Notes: generated by a model not told the origin, from the letters alone. A stretch of 64,000 nt of DNA from DASSFZ01 sp035283185 (GCA_035283185.1 DATEUJ010000151.1:1-64000); one strand, 5' to 3'. Positions 35,622 to 45,450 are shown, counted from the stretch's first letter. A program made the numbers and translations.

Positions 35622-36812
35622 ATGTTCATCGAACTTCACTTCGTCCAGCACTTTGCCCCGGCCAACTTGAATCGCGACGACGCCAACCTGCCCAAAGACT
35701 GCGACTTCGGCGGCGCGCGCCGGGCGCGTATCTCTTCGCAATGCTTCAAGCGCGCTATCCGCACCGATCCGATCTTCGCGACCACGACCGAAGTCCCCAA
35801 CGGCACGCGCACCCGATTCATCGTCCGCACTCTGCGTGGGCGTTTGATGGAGGCCGGCAAGGCGGAGAATGATGCCACAGCAGTCGCCACTGCGTTTGCC
35901 AACGCGTACAGCGGAGGCATGGATACAAAGAGGCCGGATCAGACCAAAGTCATGCTCTACCTGAGCACCCAAGAAGTCGATTGGGTTGTGGATCAACTTC
36001 TCGCGAAGTGGGACGAGCTGCTTACGGCGGCCAACAGCGGCTCGGATGGCGAAGCCGAGGCCGGCAAGAAAAGGGGCAGGAAGTCGAGGGCCACGGCCGC
36101 CAACCCGGCGTCCGACATCGCCGAGGAATTGGTAAAGCAAACAAAGGAGCGCACCAGCGCGCCGGACATCGCACTGTTCGGGCGGATGCTCGCCGATCGG
36201 CCGGAGACCAACATCGACGCGGCGTGCCAGGTGGCGCACGCCATCTCCACGCACGCTGTGAAGATGGACATCGATTACTTCACCGCAATGGAGGAACTGG
36301 CCGAACCGCACGAGACCGGCGCGTCGCAAATCGGCACCACCGGCTTCAACTCGGCGTGCTTTTATCGCTACCTGCGGCTGGACTACAGCAAACTGCTAGA
36401 GAACCTGAAAGACGACGGCGACCTGGCGCGCAAGACGGTGAAGGGTCTGATGCTCGCCGCCGAGGCCGCCATTCCTACCGGCAAGCAGAACAGTCACGCG
36501 GCGCACAACCGGCCCAGCTTCATGTTGGCCGTGGCGCGCACGCCGAACAGCGCCGGCTGGTCGCTGGTGAACGCCTTCGAGAAGCCAGTGCGTGCCCAGC
36601 GCGATTCGGGCCTCGTCGCGCCGTCGATCGAGCGATTGGATCGCTATTGGAACAACCTGACCCGCTTCTATGGCACGCAGTCGGTGGCGGCGGTCGCAGC
36701 GGCGTTCGGCGCGGACCTCGCCGACGATGTGAAACTGAGCGGCACGCTCAAAGACGCGCTCGTTCCATCGTTCGATGACTGGGTGGGCAAGATGCTGGCC
36801 GCTCTGTCGTAA
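35622..36812 (+). CDS. cas7e: Cascade backbone subunit Cas7e (Cse4/CasC)
   Basis: 396 residues, somewhat longer than E. coli CasC (about 363). Start ATG at 35622 follows GAGGAAGGAG. N-terminus FIELHFVQHFAPANLNRDDANLPKDC and FGGARRARISSQCFKRAIR are diagnostic for type I-E Cas7; TSQIGTTGFNSACFYRY and PTGKQNSHAAHNRPSFMLA follow. A Lys/Arg-rich insert (GKKRGRKSRA, about residue 150) falls in the thumb or finger region and could add RNA contacts. Six copies coat the crRNA. Confidence 0.96.
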   Translation: MFIELHFVQHFAPANLNRDDANLPKDCDFGGARRARISSQCFKRAIRTDPIFATTTEVPNGTRTRFIVRTLRGRLMEAGKAENDATAVATAFANAYSGGMDTKRPDQTKVMLYLSTQEVDWVVDQLLAKWDELLTAANSGSDGEAEAGKKRGRKSRATAANPASDIAEELVKQTKERTSAPDIALFGRMLADRPETNIDAACQVAHAISTHAVKMDIDYFTAMEELAEPHETGASQIGTTGFNSACFYRYLRLDYSKLLENLKDDGDLARKTVKGLMLAAEAAIPTGKQNSHAAHNRPSFMLAVARTPNSAGWSLVNAFEKPVRAQRDSGLVAPSIERLDRYWNNLTRFYGTQSVAAVAAAFGADLADDVKLSGTLKDALVPSFDDWVGKMLAALS

Positions 36813-36824
36813 AGGAGGCACGGC

Positions 36825-37526
36825 ATGAGCACTCTGCTACTGCGACTCGCCGGTCCTATGCAATCGTGGGGTGTGCAGAGCCACTTCATCTATCGGGATA
36901 CGCTGCCCGAACCGTCGAAGAGCGGCGTGGTCGGCCTGCTGTGCGCCGCGCTGGGGCGAGATCGGAGCGAAGAAATACGCGATGTGGCCGAACTCAAGAT
37001 GGGCATCCGCGTCGACCGCGAAGGGCTGATTCAGCGCGATTACCACACGGCGGGTAAAGGCGGCTATCTCAAAGCCAGTGGTCAGGTCGAGAGAAAGGAT
37101 CTCATCGTCTCCTATCGCGACTATCTGGCCGACGCGGCTTTCCTAGTGGGGCTTGAAGGCAACCCGGCACTGCTGGCGCAACTGCATGATGCGCTACATC
37201 AACCAAAGTGGCTGTTGTGTCTAGGCCGCAAGGCGTTCGTGCCCGGCGAATCGGTATGGCTGAGAGATGGCCTGCGGATGAACGAAAGCCTGATCGACGC
37301 ACTGAGGAGCTTCCCGCGATTGCGTGAGCCGCGCGACGACTCCGGCGATCGGCGAATGCGCGCGGTGTTGGAAGATGACGACGGCGAAATCGTCCGGCCC
37401 GATCAACCGCTCTCGTTTGCCAAAGGCGCACGCCGCTTCGGTCTGCGCCGCATGACGGTGAGTTTCATCGAGGATCGACCCCTGCTCAAGGAGTATGACG
37501 ATGTACCTCTCGCGCCTGACACTTAA
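36825..37526 (+). CDS. cas5e: Cascade subunit Cas5e (CasD)
   Basis: 233 residues with AAAGGAGG upstream. Opening STLLLRLAGPMQSWGVQSHFIYRDTLPEPSKSGVVGLLCAALG is the classical Cas5 signature (LRLAGPMQSWG, PSKSGVxGLL). It caps the 5' handle of the crRNA. Its last 26 bases overlap the start of cas6e, indicating coupled translation. Confidence 0.95.
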   Translation: MSTLLLRLAGPMQSWGVQSHFIYRDTLPEPSKSGVVGLLCAALGRDRSEEIRDVAELKMGIRVDREGLIQRDYHTAGKGGYLKASGQVERKDLIVSYRDYLADAAFLVGLEGNPALLAQLHDALHQPKWLLCLGRKAFVPGESVWLRDGLRMNESLIDALRSFPRLREPRDDSGDRRMRAVLEDDDGEIVRPDQPLSFAKGARRFGLRRMTVSFIEDRPLLKEYDDVPLAPDT

Positions 37527-38136
37527 CCCGCGTGATCGAAACGCGCGCCGCGATCTGAGCTCGCCTTACGAACTGCACAGCACGCTGGCGCGGATGTTTG
37601 CCGATGCGCCCCAACAAACCGAGCGTGTGCTCTTCCGGTTGGAGCGTGGCGAGAATCGTGTGCTGATCCAATCCCGCACGCGGCCCGACTTCTCCGCTTT
37701 GCCGCGCGGCTACTGCCTTCACGCCGAGTGCCGCGACGACTACGGCGAGAAACTGCGCGCCGTTGTCTCAGGCCAACGGCTTGCTTTTCGCCTGCTGGCG
37801 AACCCGACGAGCCGGGTGACACTCGGCGAGGGCGACACGAAACGCAAGAGGCGCAAGCCGCTGCTCGACTGGCATGCGCAAGAGGCGTGGCTGCGCCGCA
37901 AACTGGCCGATGAAGCCGGCGCGCAACTGGTCGGTGGACGGGCAGTGATCCTCGACACGCAGCGCAATGAGAAACGCGGCAGCCATTCGGGCGAAGGGAC
38001 ACAGACTCACGTTCCTGTCCTGTTTGAAGGCGTTCTGGTCGCCAACGATCCCGATCGGTTGCGCGCGGCGATTGAGAACGGCCTCGGCTCCGCCAAAGGT
38101 TACGGCTTCGGCCTGCTGTCGATCGCGCCTGCGTGA
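37501..38136 (+). CDS. cas6e: crRNA-processing endonuclease Cas6e (Cse3/CasE)
   Basis: 211 residues from the ATG at 37501, placed 7 bases after AAGGAG inside cas5e; an ATG two codons earlier is too close. N-terminus MYLSRLTLNPRDRNARRDLSSPYELHSTL carries the expected catalytic His in the YELHSTL helix. The C-terminus has the glycine-rich loop GLGSAKGYGFGLLSIAP typical of Cas6. It cuts each repeat at the base of its hairpin and keeps hold of the 3' stem. A GC-rich hairpin (CCCTCTCCCC...GGGGAGAGGG, about 38156-38188) follows before cas1. Confidence 0.95.
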   Translation: MYLSRLTLNPRDRNARRDLSSPYELHSTLARMFADAPQQTERVLFRLERGENRVLIQSRTRPDFSALPRGYCLHAECRDDYGEKLRAVVSGQRLAFRLLANPTSRVTLGEGDTKRKRRKPLLDWHAQEAWLRRKLADEAGAQLVGGRAVILDTQRNEKRGSHSGEGTQTHVPVLFEGVLVANDPDRLRAAIENGLGSAKGYGFGLLSIAPA

Positions 38137-38200
38137 TCGGCCTGAAATATTGACTCCCTCTCCCCGCGCTTGATGCCGGGGAGAGGGATGGAGGTGGCAT

Positions 38201-39085
38201 ATGCCCGTGATCAATCTGCACTCGCTGCCGCAGTTTTCCGATCGGATGACGTGGCTGTATCTGGAATATGGCCGCATTGAAAAAGCGGATGACGGCCTGA
38301 TCTTCCGCGACAAGACCGGCGAAACACCCATCCCGATCGCGTCACTCTCGACGTTGATGCTGGGGCCTGGCACTGTCGTCACGCATCGCGCCGCCATCGC
38401 CGCCGCACAAATGAATTGCCTGCTGGCCTGGGTGGGCGAGGGCATGGTGCGGACGTATGCTTCGGCCACTGGCGGCGCGCATCAGACGTCCAACTTGCAG
38501 CGGCAAGCCTTGCTATGGGCCAATCCTGCGGCGCATCTGGCCGTCGTGCGCAAGATGTATGCCTTGCGCTTCGAAGAGGATTTGCCGGACACGCTGACGC
38601 TGCAGGAAGTTCGCGGCCGCGAGGGAGCACGGGTGCGGGCAACTTATCAGCGCATCGCCGAGGAATGCGGCGTCACGTGGGTGCGGCGCAACTATGACAC
38701 GTCCGATTGGAACAAAGCCGATCTTCCCAATCGCTGCTTGAGTTCGGCCACGGCGAGCCTGTACGGCGTCGTGCATGCGGCGCTCGTGTCGGCCGGTTAC
38801 TCGCCCGCACTGGGCTTCATTCACACCGGCCGGCCGTTGTCGTTTGTATACGACATTGCCGACCTGTATAAGCCCGATCTGGCGGTGCGCGTGGCGTTTC
38901 AGGTTGCGGCCAAACCGCCACGCGAGCCTGACCGCGAAGTCCGTAAGCGCTGCCGCGACTTGTTTCTGAAGACCGATCTGATGGAGCGCATCTTGCCCGA
39001 CGTGAACGAGGTGCTGAATGTTGGTTATGACACTCAACAACTGTCCGCCAGCCTTGAGGGGGGAGTTGACACGCTGGCTGATTGA
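38201..39085 (+). CDS. cas1: CRISPR integrase Cas1 (type I-E)
   Basis: 294 residues with GGAGGTGG upstream. Start VINLHSLPQFSDRMTWLYLEYGRIEK is typical of Cas1e. Metal-binding residues expected of the family appear as Glu in VRGREGARVRATYQ, His in GFIHTGRPLSFVYDIADLYKPDLAVRVAF and Asp in that same stretch. Cas1 with Cas2 captures and inserts new spacers. The gene overlaps cas2 by 68 bases. Confidence 0.96.
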   Translation: MPVINLHSLPQFSDRMTWLYLEYGRIEKADDGLIFRDKTGETPIPIASLSTLMLGPGTVVTHRAAIAAAQMNCLLAWVGEGMVRTYASATGGAHQTSNLQRQALLWANPAAHLAVVRKMYALRFEEDLPDTLTLQEVRGREGARVRATYQRIAEECGVTWVRRNYDTSDWNKADLPNRCLSSATASLYGVVHAALVSAGYSPALGFIHTGRPLSFVYDIADLYKPDLAVRVAFQVAAKPPREPDREVRKRCRDLFLKTDLMERILPDVNEVLNVGYDTQQLSASLEGGVDTLAD

Positions 39086-39359
39086 GCTGCGCCCGAATGT
39101 GTACGTGGGCCGCGTCCACGCCCGCATCCGCGATCAGTTGTGGCAACTGGCGTGCCAGAAAGCGAAAGGCGGGGCTATCGTGCAAATCTGGAGCTCGCCG
39201 AACGAGCAGGGCTTCAGTGCGCGCAGTTGGGGCTCGCCCGATTATTTCCTGCGCGACTTTGAAGGCGTGCTGCTGGTCGAGCGGCTGCAGGGCACTTTTC
39301 GGCCGGAGAGTGACACAGATAGTGAACCGCCAGATATGGCCGCACGCGTCAAAAAGTAG
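39018..39359 (+). CDS. cas2: CRISPR adaptation protein Cas2 (type I-E)
   Basis: 113 residues from the ATG at 39018, preceded by GAGGTG inside cas1; another ATG at 39027 is possible. LVMTLNNCPPALRGELTRWLIELRPNVYVGRVHARIRDQLW is diagnostic of Cas2e, and the C-terminal tail (FRPESDTDSEPPDM) extends as in the E. coli protein. It forms the Cas1-Cas2 integrase scaffold. Only 20 bases, including a T7 run, separate its stop from the first CRISPR repeat. Confidence 0.95.
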   Translation: MLVMTLNNCPPALRGELTRWLIELRPNVYVGRVHARIRDQLWQLACQKAKGGAIVQIWSSPNEQGFSARSWGSPDYFLRDFEGVLLVERLQGTFRPESDTDSEPPDMAARVKK

Positions 39360-39379
39360 GTTTTTTTACCAGCCCTAGT

Positions 39380-42300
39380 ATGCTCCCCGCGCGAGTGGGG
39401 ATGAACCGCACTGCGCCGACGACGGTGACCCGGTGCACGGATGCTCCCCGCGCGAGTGGGGATGAACCTTCAGCTTTGTGTATCCACTCGGTGCGCTTTT
39501 ATGCTCCCCGCGCGAGTGGGGATGAACCGGTAGCATGATAACAATTATCTTGAAACCTGATATGCTCCCCGCGCGAGTGGGGATGAACCGTTACTGGAGA
39601 CTTCGCTCCCCAGCTTTATCCTATGCTCCCCGCGCGAGTGGGGATGAACCGACGCCGGCCACGCACGCGATACGCGACGTGGATGCTCCCCGCGCGAGTG
39701 GGGATGAACCGTCGCGCACAGAAGGATCAGAGAAAAAGCCGGGATGCTCCCCGCGCGAGTGGGGATGAACCGCAAGCGGGAAGTCAAGAGCCAAACTTCA
39801 AACTATGCTCCCCGCGCGAGTGGGGATGAACCGGCGGCGGTGAGGGCGGCGCAGGCGGTGGCCCAATGCTCCCCGCGCGAGTGGGGATGAACCGAGCACC
39901 TGCAAGTTGATCGTCTGACGTGTCCAATGCTCCCCGCGCGAGTGGGGATGAACCGTTGGCTTGGCCCAATTCAACGAATTGGCAGAGATGCTCCCCGCGC
40001 GAGTGGGGATGAACCGTTGTCGGAAATACTGTCGGCGCTCAGCGTGATATGCTCCCCGCGCGAGTGGGGATGAACCGGCACGCCTAGGAACAGGAGGCTA
40101 ACCGAATGAATGCTCCCCGCGCGAGTGGGGATGAACCGTAGACTCATACCACTCCTGCACATGATCGACGAATGCTCCCCGCGCGAGTGGGGATGAACCG
40201 TGATGATGACACTCACCCCGTTCTGCTCAGCCATGCTCCCCGCGCGAGTGGGGATGAACCGCGCAATGTCGTCGCGCACGTGTTCGCAGAGGGATGCTCC
40301 CCGCGCGAGTGGGGATGAACCGACGGTCGTTGATGATCACGGTGTCGCCACTGAATGCTCCCCGCGCGAGTGGGGATGAACCGGAGTAACATGCAACCCG
40401 GAACAGAAGAGAAGCATGCTCCCCGCGCGAGTGGGGATGAACCGTCCCCACGCCCAGCGCCAAACTACACAAGCCATGCTCCCCGCGCGAGTGGGGATGA
40501 ACCGACCGCCTGAAGACGCCCTGGCATATTGGGCGGATGCTCCCCGCGCGAGTGGGGATGAACCGAGAAGCGGCTTGACCGTGAGGCGCGGATGAAGATG
40601 CTCCCCGCGCGAGTGGGGATGAACCGTCCTCGCGCCGCGTCGGCCAGGGCTTGTCCCGATGCTCCCCGCGCGAGTGGGGATGAACCGGGCTGCCTATTCC
40701 GCGTGTGGCTGCCGGAGATATGCTCCCCGCGCGAGTGGGGATGAACCGTCCATCTGCGGCGCGAGGGTGACGTTAGGGATATGCTCCCCGCGCGAGTGGG
40801 GATGAACCGGAGACGTACACGGGCAACCCGACGAACAACTCATGCTCCCCGCGCGAGTGGGGATGAACCGGTCACGGCACCAACCTTCTTGCCGACGTAT
40901 TCATGCTCCCCGCGCGAGTGGGGATGAACCGGCGACGGCGGTAGCAAGCGCGACGGTCGGAGCATGCTCCCCGCGCGAGTGGGGATGAACCGTCGAGAAC
41001 GCGTCTATCGCATCCGACGTGATGATGCTCCCCGCGCGAGTGGGGATGAACCGGAGTGGCGCAGCGCGACGCCGACGAACTTCGATGCTCCCCGCGCGAG
41101 TGGGGATGAACCGGATCTATCGGTTACTATGCCTACGATTACGGTATGCTCCCCGCGCGAGTGGGGATGAACCGAAGGGTGTTGACGAGTCAACGAGGGC
41201 CATCGAATGCTCCCCGCGCGAGTGGGGATGAACCGGTCAGGTTCTTGTCGAGCTTAAAAATAGCCGCATGCTCCCCGCGCGAGTGGGGATGAACCGAGAC
41301 GAACGGTTCATTCGGCGCATCAGCACACATGCTCCCCGCGCGAGTGGGGATGAACCGGCAACGCAGCGAGAAACTGTTCGGGGGTGAAATGCTCCCCGCG
41401 CGAGTGGGGATGAACCGAAATAGATATGTCCGGCGACTCTAGGTGGGATATGCTCCCCGCGCGAGTGGGGATGAACCGTACAACGTATCGCCGGAAACGT
41501 GAGATGATAAATGCTCCCCGCGCGAGTGGGGATGAACCGTTGGGTTGCACTCGCAGAGGATGATTGCGGTTATGCTCCCCGCGCGAGTGGGGATGAACCG
41601 GTTGAGCGCGAACCGATCAGGGAGTATCCCCAATGCTCCCCGCGCGAGTGGGGATGAACCGCATTGCAGGAGGCTAATCAGTTAGCTGTGATCATGCTCC
41701 CCGCGCGAGTGGGGATGAACCGTCTACCGCTCAAATGGCACGACCATCCATGCCATGCTCCCCGCGCGAGTGGGGATGAACCGACCTTGCCCATTACATT
41801 GAAAGCCTGGTGACTATGCTCCCCGCGCGAGTGGGGATGAACCGGAACTTGCCGAGAGGGAGGCGGAGCTGCGAGAATGCTCCCCGCGCGAGTGGGGATG
41901 AACCGTCAGACCGCGGAGCTTCTCGACGAGCGCCGGCATGCTCCCCGCGCGAGTGGGGATGAACCGCTCGGTGTCGACGTCCACAAAGGCGATCGGCCAT
42001 GCTCCCCGCGCGAGTGGGGATGAACCGGCCCGGCAGTTGCCCTTGCCGGGCCTGGAGCTATGCTCCCCGCGCGAGTGGGGATGAACCGTTGTCCCCCACC
42101 CCTCATTTCGATCTGAAATCATGCTCCCCGCGCGAGTGGGGATGAACCGAATAATGAACTTATCCTTCCTGGCCCCCTGCAATGCTCCCCGCGCGAGTGG
42201 GGATGAACCGGAATGTTTGGTGTCTGTCCTGGAAGGGGATGTATGCTCCCCGCGCGAGTGGGGATGAACCGATGGGGAGGTTGAGCTGGTCTCAGACATG

Positions 42301-43550
42301 AACATGCTCCCCGCGCGAGTGGGGATGAACCGGATGCCAACAGGGAGGCTGCCTCGAGGCGCAAATGCTCCCCGCGCGAGTGGGGATGAACCGAAGTGGC
42401 AGCCTGCGCAGCCGAGCGAGCAGCATGCTCCCCGCGCGAGTGGGGATGAACCGGAGCATAGAAAATGCCTGCTGGATTCGTCACATGCTCCCCGCGCGAG
42501 TGGGGATGAACCGTTTATTGCGTCGTCCCATCCCGCACACCCTTGATGCTCCCCGCGCGAGTGGGGATGAACCGGCCCCAACGTGGAGGGTTTCCGCTGG
42601 ACAAGTATGCTCCCCGCGCGAGTGGGGATGAACCGATGGCGTGCGGCGCTACTTCGAGTATCCGGCGATGCTCCCCGCGCGAGTGGGGATGAACCGTCCT
42701 CGCCCGCAAAGCGATAGATCAGCCGCACATGCTCCCCGCGCGAGTGGGGATGAACCGGTGTGTGCTCGGGAGCGCGTTTGGCTGCAGAGATGCTCCCCGT
42801 GTGAGTGGGGATGAACCGTTTGCCGGGCTGTTGGATGCGACGCTCTCGGAATGCTCCCCGCGCGAGTGGGGATGAACCGGGAAACGCCAGGTCGAGGAGT
42901 GCCGCACCAAGATGCTCCCCGCGCGAGTGGGGATGAACCGCACGAGGAATGATCGTCGTCGTCAACGCGCGTATGCTCCCCGCGCGAGTGGGGATGAACC
43001 GGCTTCAGGGTAACTTGCAGCGTCGGGGCAGCGATGCTCCCCGCGCGAGTGGGGATGAACCGAATTGACGCTGATAGGGGATTCGAGTGCCATTATGCTC
43101 CCCGCGCGAGTGGGGATGAACCGTTGTGCCATGATACCCTGCACTTCATAGAAGGATGCTCCCCGCGCGAGTGGGGATGAACCGGATTATGTAGGTGCAC
43201 AGACAAGTTGCCAATTATGCTCCCCGCGCGAGTGGGGATGAACCGATTACTTGTCCAGAGCATCCTTGAGGATTTCGATGCTCCCCGCGCGAGTGGGGAT
43301 GAACCGATCACGGGCATCATTAGAGTCTGGGATAGGAGATGCTCCCCGCGCGAGTGGGGATGAACCTATGCCAGGCGAGGCCTAGTCCACCATCATCCAA
43401 TGCTCCCCGCGCGAGTGGGGATGAACCGTGGAGTTCGACGAACTCAAGATGACTGAGTTGATGCTCCCCGCGCGAGTGGGGATGAACCGATCGTCGAAGC
43501 GGCGCGCGAGGCCGTGGCGATATGCTCCCCGCGCGAGTGGGGATGAACCG
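39380..43550 (+). CRISPR. Type I-E CRISPR array, 69 repeats and 68 spacers
   Basis: 29-base repeat beginning ATGCTCCCCGC, then GCGAG, TGGGG and ending GATGAACCG. Starts run from 39380 to 43522 with a period of 61; spacers are 32 bases except seven of 31 and one of 33. The repeat folds into a 7-bp stem (TCCCCGC/GTGGGGA) with a GCGA tetraloop, leaving an 8-base 5' handle ATGAACCG, as expected for Cas6e processing, so transcription is on the plus strand. Only three repeats differ: copies 2 and 66 end in T instead of G, and copy 57 (42790) has two C-to-T changes. No spacer was seen to repeat. No independent leader is present between cas2 and repeat 1. Confidence 0.99.
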
Positions 43551-43580
43551 ACAACCCTGAAAGATAGCGGCTTGGGCCTG

Positions 43581-43609
43581 TTGACCATCTGCATTGCAGT
43601 GCATATCAT
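43581..43609 (+). promoter_or_regulatory. Sigma-70-like promoter after the CRISPR array
   Basis: TTGACC (43581-43586), 17-base spacer, TATCAT (43604-43609), 33 bases before the ATG of the secreted CAP-domain gene. Confidence 0.6.
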
Positions 43610-43641
43610 AGGGTCAATGCCAAGCCCCAGGAGATGTGTCC

Positions 43642-45399
43642 ATGCGTCTGCGCCTGCTTGCAGTTTCGATTGTCCTCGCCAGCCTGATCGCGCTCTCGAT
43701 CCGGATCAGCCATAGCCAGACGCCGCAGCCCCCGGCGCGCGTCCTCGACGAGGCGCGCACCGTCTATCTCGGCAACCTGGCGCGGCGCGCGAACGGCGTG
43801 CCGCCGCTGCGCTGGAACCGCCAGTTGACCGACGCGGCACGCTGGTTCTCGTGGGACTCGGTCGAGAACCGGCCTGATCCATATTGCGGCCACCAGGACA
43901 CGCAGGGCAAGTGGCCGGGCGACCGCGCGGCGGCGTTCGGCTACAAGGGCTTCGCAGGCGCGGAGAACGCGTTCTGCGGATACGTGACGCCTGAGGACGC
44001 GATTGCAGGCTGGATGAATAGCCAGGGGCATCGCGATAACCTGCTCGATCCGGAGTGGCGCGAGATCGGCCTCGGCTATTATCTGCGGGAGAGCGACGGT
44101 CGCGGCTACGTGACGCAGGGCTTCGGCGTCGATTCAGTTTATCCACCGGTCATCATCGAGAACGAAGCGGTGACGACGACGACACCGCTCGTCGGCCTGT
44201 ACATTTACGATCGCCCGCCGGGCGGCGGCTTCAAGAGCATGGGGCCGGCGTCGCAGATGCTCGTCGGGAACGACATCTGTTTCACGGGATCGACCTGGGA
44301 GCCGTATGCAACTGAGAAGGCCTGGACGCTGGCGCCGGACAGCGGGTGGCGCGAGGTGCACGTCAAGACCCGTGACACGCTCAGCCGGACGATGGTCGTC
44401 AGCGACGCGATCTATCTAGCGGCAAGTGTGCCGCTGTCCGACCTGGGTTATGCGCAGATGAGCGCGACGGGGGATGCGGTAACGATCTACGGTCTGGACG
44501 GCGGCGGGCTGCCGAGCATGCAGCTCAGCCTGGGGTGGGCAGCCGACGACACGACGGACACATTCACCCGGTGGTGGGGCAATGGGGAGCGTATCTCCGA
44601 CCCGACGGCCTGGGGTGGCTCTGCCTACCGCATGTATCCAGGCGATGGGGAGACGTTCGCGTGGGTATGGACGACCGACTTCTTCAAGGACACCTGGCTG
44701 ACGGCCTATTTTCGGATCAAGGTCAGCTCCAACAGCTCCGGTTCAGAGGTGGCGCGTATCTCCGTCACGGGCGGCGGCGTCGAGTACGGGCCTGTGAGCC
44801 TGAAGGGGACGGACTTCAGCGCGGCGAACCGGTATCAGGAGTTTCCGATCGCGTTCAGGTTTCATTCCAATCCGAACGATGATTTTCTCCTCTTCAACTT
44901 CTGGCGCAGCGGCTTGGCCGACGTAACGGTGGATGCGGTGACGATCTTCACCGAGCCGCAGCCCGTCACGTCGTCATTCATGTGGAACGTGCCCGGCGGG
45001 CACTACCGGGGCCAGGGCGTCTGGGTGCGCTACACGAACGGCAGCCAGTTCTCACCGTTCACGGAAGCCGACACCCGTCCGCAATTCCTGAGCGCGGCGC
45101 CCGCGGCGCTCGGCTTTCTCGCAAAGCGCAATGGCAGCCCGCCGCCGACGCAGTCGCTGAGCGTGCGCCGGGGATGCGTGCCGGCCACGTGGCAGGTCAG
45201 CGACACGGCCGCCTGGCTGCTGACGCAGGTCGTCGGCGAGTCGGTTCAGGTGAGCGTGAGCCAGGCCGGGCTGGGCACGGGGAGCTACCAGGCTGAAATC
45301 ATCCTGACGGGCGACGGCGTCGCATCCGTGTCCGTCCCGGTGACGCTGATCGTGGCCGAGGAGATATTCCCGGCCTATTTGCCGATCATCATGAAGTGA
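43642..45399 (+). CDS. Secreted CAP/SCP-domain protein with YLPIIMK tail
   Basis: 585 residues from the ATG at 43642, eight bases after AGGAG; a GTG two codons earlier is too close. Signal peptide (RLRLLAVSIVLASLIALSI...). Residues 35-170 form a CAP domain: ARTVYLGNLARRANGVPPLRWN, GAENAFCGYVTPEDAIAGWMNSQGHRDNLLDPEWREIGLGYY. The middle is beta-rich with Trp/Tyr repeats; the C-terminal 90 residues resemble a BACON-like beta-sandwich (PAALGFLAKRNGSPPPTQSLSV ... WLLTQVVGESVQVSVSQ). It ends PAYLPIIMK, a tail pattern I associate with secreted Chloroflexota proteins. Bacterial CAP proteins are extracellular; the role is unknown. Part of its 3' end is duplicated downstream at about 45459-45489. Confidence 0.85.
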   Translation: MRLRLLAVSIVLASLIALSIRISHSQTPQPPARVLDEARTVYLGNLARRANGVPPLRWNRQLTDAARWFSWDSVENRPDPYCGHQDTQGKWPGDRAAAFGYKGFAGAENAFCGYVTPEDAIAGWMNSQGHRDNLLDPEWREIGLGYYLRESDGRGYVTQGFGVDSVYPPVIIENEAVTTTTPLVGLYIYDRPPGGGFKSMGPASQMLVGNDICFTGSTWEPYATEKAWTLAPDSGWREVHVKTRDTLSRTMVVSDAIYLAASVPLSDLGYAQMSATGDAVTIYGLDGGGLPSMQLSLGWAADDTTDTFTRWWGNGERISDPTAWGGSAYRMYPGDGETFAWVWTTDFFKDTWLTAYFRIKVSSNSSGSEVARISVTGGGVEYGPVSLKGTDFSAANRYQEFPIAFRFHSNPNDDFLLFNFWRSGLADVTVDAVTIFTEPQPVTSSFMWNVPGGHYRGQGVWVRYTNGSQFSPFTEADTRPQFLSAAPAALGFLAKRNGSPPPTQSLSVRRGCVPATWQVSDTAAWLLTQVVGESVQVSVSQAGLGTGSYQAEIILTGDGVASVSVPVTLIVAEEIFPAYLPIIMK

Positions 45400-45426
45400 G
45401 TGTGCACGCAAAGCCTGTCGTCAACC

Positions 45427-45450
45427 GTAGGGCGCGTTTCCATACGCGCC
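45427..45450. repeat. GTAGGGCGCGTTTCCATACG element
   Basis: GTAGGGCGCGTTTCCATACGCGCC, one arm of the palindrome that is complete at 52628-52682. It lies in the 199-base gap after the CAP-domain gene, next to a near-exact copy (two mismatches in 31 bases) of the end of that gene at 45459-45489. No gene is supported in 45400-45598. Confidence 0.7.

Noticed and set aside
39360..39369. T7 run after cas2 as an intrinsic terminator
   Set aside because: No stable GC stem precedes it within cas2, so termination is unlikely.
39773..39804. Spacer 7 as a self-targeting spacer
   Set aside because: Only the PAM-distal 14 bases match the chromosome; the seed region does not.
42028..42059. Spacer 44 as a structured RNA element (GCCCGGCA...TGCCGGGC)
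   Set aside because: It is a perfect 8-bp hairpin but only within a spacer; it most likely reflects a terminator-like sequence in the source virus or plasmid.
41814..42965. Long open frames across the CRISPR array (for example 383 codons here, minus strand, rich in RFIPTRAGS, VHPHSRGEH and SSPLARGA)
   Set aside because: They are translations of the 29-base repeat in its three frames; the 61-base period cycles through all frames. No start sites or protein-like spacer sequence support genes.
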